DNA of 64,000 nt from Pseudomonadaceae bacterium (GTDB taxonomy: Bacteria; Pseudomonadota; Gammaproteobacteria; Pseudomonadales; Pseudomonadaceae). The notes under the pieces are model-generated. The model was not told where the DNA came from. It did not search any database and saw only the letters and a list, made by a program, of their open reading frames with translations. The position numbers and the translations under genes are program-made. This document shows positions 62,083-64,000 of this stretch, piece after piece. The stretch spans positions 186,001 to 250,000 of the forward strand of contig CAAFUS010000010.1 in the NCBI GenBank assembly GCA_900766265.1. The letters run 5' to 3'. How positions within the stretch are numbered: the first letter of the stretch is position 1; every line of letters begins with the position of its first letter.

Positions 62083-64000
62083 TTACTCCTTTTCCGGGAC
62101 CAGGGTCAGGCGCTTGGTGCCATAGACCTGCTCGAGGTTTTCCGGCTTGAAGGGGAAGCTCATGTACTGAGCCTTGAGCCAGGCGTCTATGCCGTCGGCG
62201 TAGTGCGGGCTGGCAGGGTTGCCCGACTGGCCGGAGCTGTTGAGGCCGATGAATGGCTCGTCGCGACCGAAATCGACGATGATCCGCATGGCCGGTACCA
62301 GCCAGGTATCGAAGCTGCCGCCCCACTCGTAGGCAGCCACGTTGAGGGTAGTGTGGTCCCCACCCGCCTGGTGTGGCCCGCGGTCCAGGTAGCCGCGCAG
62401 TGCCTGGACGCCGGTGCGCTGGCCGGCGCTCATGTAGGGTGCCAGCTGGGTCGCGCCGCTGGTCCAGCGGTAGGTATGCAGGTTGCCCCATTTCCAGGCG
62501 CCGCGATCGATGCCCAGGCGGCTCTCCAGCAGCACCACGGAAGCGGCCAGACTACGTGCCAGGATGGTCGGCTTGTCTTCCGTCACGCCGGTGCGGATGT
62601 CGTTCCAGAACGGGCTGTCGTCGCGCCCGAGCAGGTGGTCTGCCTGCGCCGAATACGAGCTGTTCGCCGTCTGGATCAGCGCGCGCCAGGCGGGGCTCGT
62701 TTCTGGGCCTAGCTCGTCGAGGAAGATCTGCCGGGCGCTTTCCTGCAGGAAGGCTCCGTACAGCGCCGCATCGGCCGAATCGGCGCTGAGCTTGCCGTCG
62801 AATGCCATCAGGCGCGAGAGGGCTTCACGCGCCCGCGCACGGTCGGCCTGCGGCAGCGCGTCGATCGCCTGTTTCAGCGACTGGGCCATTCCCGGTGCCT
62901 CGAACATGGCCTTCAGCTTGCCGGCGAACGGGGTGGTCTGGTCGTACTGCATGGCGATGGTGCTACGGGTGTCGTGCTTGCCGCTGCCGGCCAGTTCGGC
63001 GAGGCGCTCGGCACGCTCGGGGTAGTGCCAGGAATTGGACAACTGCATGCCGTAGCCGCGCGGCACGGTGCGGTGGTTGGCGGTACCGAGCCATCCCTGG
63101 GCCGGATCCTGGTCGTAGGGGTGCAGCATCGGGTCGGCGAAACCGTCCCAGTCGTAGCGACCATCCCAGCCCGGAGAGGGGATCAGACCGCGCCCATCGC
63201 GACGATTGGGGAAGCGGCCGGTCACCTGCCAGCCGATGCTCTGCGCGTCGGCAAAGACGATGTTCAGCGGCATCGCGCGGATTTCCCGAGTGGCCTCGAA
63301 GGCCGCCTCGACCGACTGCGCGCGGGACAGGTCGAAGAAGGCATCGAGCGATCTGTCGGCCTCGAACTGGGTGGTCTTGAGTGCCAGCCCGTAGCCGCTG
63401 CTCAGCGCCAGCGGCTGCAGCGGATGCTTGCGCTCGCCCAGCACGCTGTTGAGCAGCGGACCGTTGCGCGTCTCGTAGATGGTTTCGCGGATTGGCCGCT
63501 CGCCCTTGATGAAGTAAGTCTCCTGCCGCTCCCGCGCCGCGACCCACTGGCCGTCGGCCAGGTACTGGAGCTGGTTGCCGACCCGCCGCACCTGCTCGAG
63601 GAACAGGTCCTGGTTGTCGCCCATGACCATGGTCATCCCCCAGCCGAGCTTGCCGTTGAAGCCCGCCACGATGGCCGGCACCCCGGCGATCGACACGCCA
63701 GCACCTTCGAACTTGGGCGAGCGCAGTTGCACGAAATTCCAGTACGAGGGCATCGACAATGGCAGGTGCGTGTCGTTGGCCAGGATCGGCTTGCCGCTGC
63801 GGCTGTTACGTCCGGCGATCGCCCAGTTGTTCGAGGCGGCGACGCCCTGCATGTTCAGCGCGGCGATCCGGCCGGCGGCGCGCTCGACGGCAGCGAGCCC
63901 AGGAATCTGCCCGTCGAGCCTGAGCCCCTTGAGCTTGTCCGCCTCATCGAACGGCAGCGGCTCGTCGGGATAGGTCGGCAGCAGCCAGGCAAGCTTGTCG
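62083..64000 (-). CDS. penicillin acylase-family protein (QuiP-like AHL acylase), N-terminal part outside window
   Basis: The frame is open to the right edge, so the N-terminal alpha chain is missing. Ser nucleophile of the beta chain lies in VAASNNWAIAG (near 63840), where the precursor would be cut autocatalytically. LANDTHLPLSMPSYWNF, GFNGKLGWGMT, and the C-terminal RIIVDFGRDEPFIGLNSSGQS match Ntn acylases exported to the periplasm. Among pseudomonad relatives it looks most like QuiP, which cleaves long-chain acyl-homoserine lactones; the substrate here is not proven. Confidence 0.88.
   Translation of the reverse strand, partial: DKLAWLLPTYPDEPLPFDEADKLKGLRLDGQIPGLAAVERAAGRIAALNMQGVAASNNWAIAGRNSRSGKPILANDTHLPLSMPSYWNFVQLRSPKFEGAGVSIAGVPAIVAGFNGKLGWGMTMVMGDNQDLFLEQVRRVGNQLQYLADGQWVAARERQETYFIKGERPIRETIYETRNGPLLNSVLGERKHPLQPLALSSGYGLALKTTQFEADRSLDAFFDLSRAQSVEAAFEATREIRAMPLNIVFADAQSIGWQVTGRFPNRRDGRGLIPSPGWDGRYDWDGFADPMLHPYDQDPAQGWLGTANHRTVPRGYGMQLSNSWHYPERAERLAELAGSGKHDTRSTIAMQYDQTTPFAGKLKAMFEAPGMAQSLKQAIDALPQADRARAREALSRLMAFDGKLSADSADAALYGAFLQESARQIFLDELGPETSPAWRALIQTANSSYSAQADHLLGRDDSPFWNDIRTGVTEDKPTILARSLAASVVLLESRLGIDRGAWKWGNLHTYRWTSGATQLAPYMSAGQRTGVQALRGYLDRGPHQAGGDHTTLNVAAYEWGGSFDTWLVPAMRIIVDFGRDEPFIGLNSSGQSGNPASPHYADGIDAWLKAQYMSFPFKPENLEQVYGTKRLTLVPEKE

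Overview
The window reads as chromosomal DNA of a high-GC gammaproteobacterium of the Pseudomonadaceae, most likely the Pseudomonas stutzeri (Stutzerimonas) group. This rests on gene content and order: pepN, glpG, nadK, fadH, gspC/gspD (xcpP/xcpQ), metZ, purF, cvpA, folC, accD, trpF, truA, fimV, asd, leuB, leuD and leuC follow one another much as in P. aeruginosa. A RhlG-type reductase, a cyanide-insensitive-type bd oxidase and a Pseudomonas-style ROSE thermometer agree. I see no insertion sequence, prophage, integrase or CRISPR array. The species call is inference.

Layout. 1-2142: an RND/MMPL exporter (cut by the left edge) behind a Ycf48-like beta-propeller protein. 2370-9057: leftward housekeeping genes (pepN, a DUF2797 protein, a YeaC-like protein, a GlpG rhomboid, a metallophosphatase, nadK). 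9145-13510: a DUF1853 nuclease-like protein, then leftward a cyclic-nucleotide-binding/rhodanese protein, a PLP desulfhydrase-like enzyme and a coiled-coil protein. 13718-18439: an NTF2-like protein, 2,4-dienoyl-CoA reductase, and a divergent nitrilase-like/AraC pair. 18528-24935: cioAB with a 50-residue accessory peptide, a membrane protein, an SDR, D-lactate dehydrogenase and a TetR regulator. 25085-25272: tRNA-Asp and tRNA-Val.

25557-45600 is the long conserved block. It holds two type II secretion genes without the rest of their system, methionine and purine genes, folate, fatty-acid and tryptophan genes, truA, fimV, asd with an apparently inactive paralogue, and leuB-leuD-leuC. A methyltransferase gene between leuB and leuD is broken by one in-frame stop. 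A LysR gene diverges from leuC. 46739-53753: a six-PAS GGDEF-EAL protein, a heat-shock Hsp20 gene with sigma-32 promoter and ROSE element, an SDR, dusC, two small secreted hydrophilic proteins and a small membrane protein. 53823-57544: initiator tRNA, then a D-cysteine desulfhydrase/cystine ABC transporter operon. 57664-64000: rimO, a membrane protein, an rhlG homologue, trmO and the 3' part of a penicillin/AHL-acylase gene cut by the right edge.

Much of the window is core metabolism. The observations most worth a second look are the orphan gspC-gspD pair, the nonsense-split methyltransferase, the 21-bp-phased AraC-type repeats between fadH and the nitrilase/AraC pair, the ROSE/sigma-32 arrangement shared with a divergent SDR, and a possible relic of a periplasmic-binding-protein gene after rimO. 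I did not find a clearly new multi-gene system.
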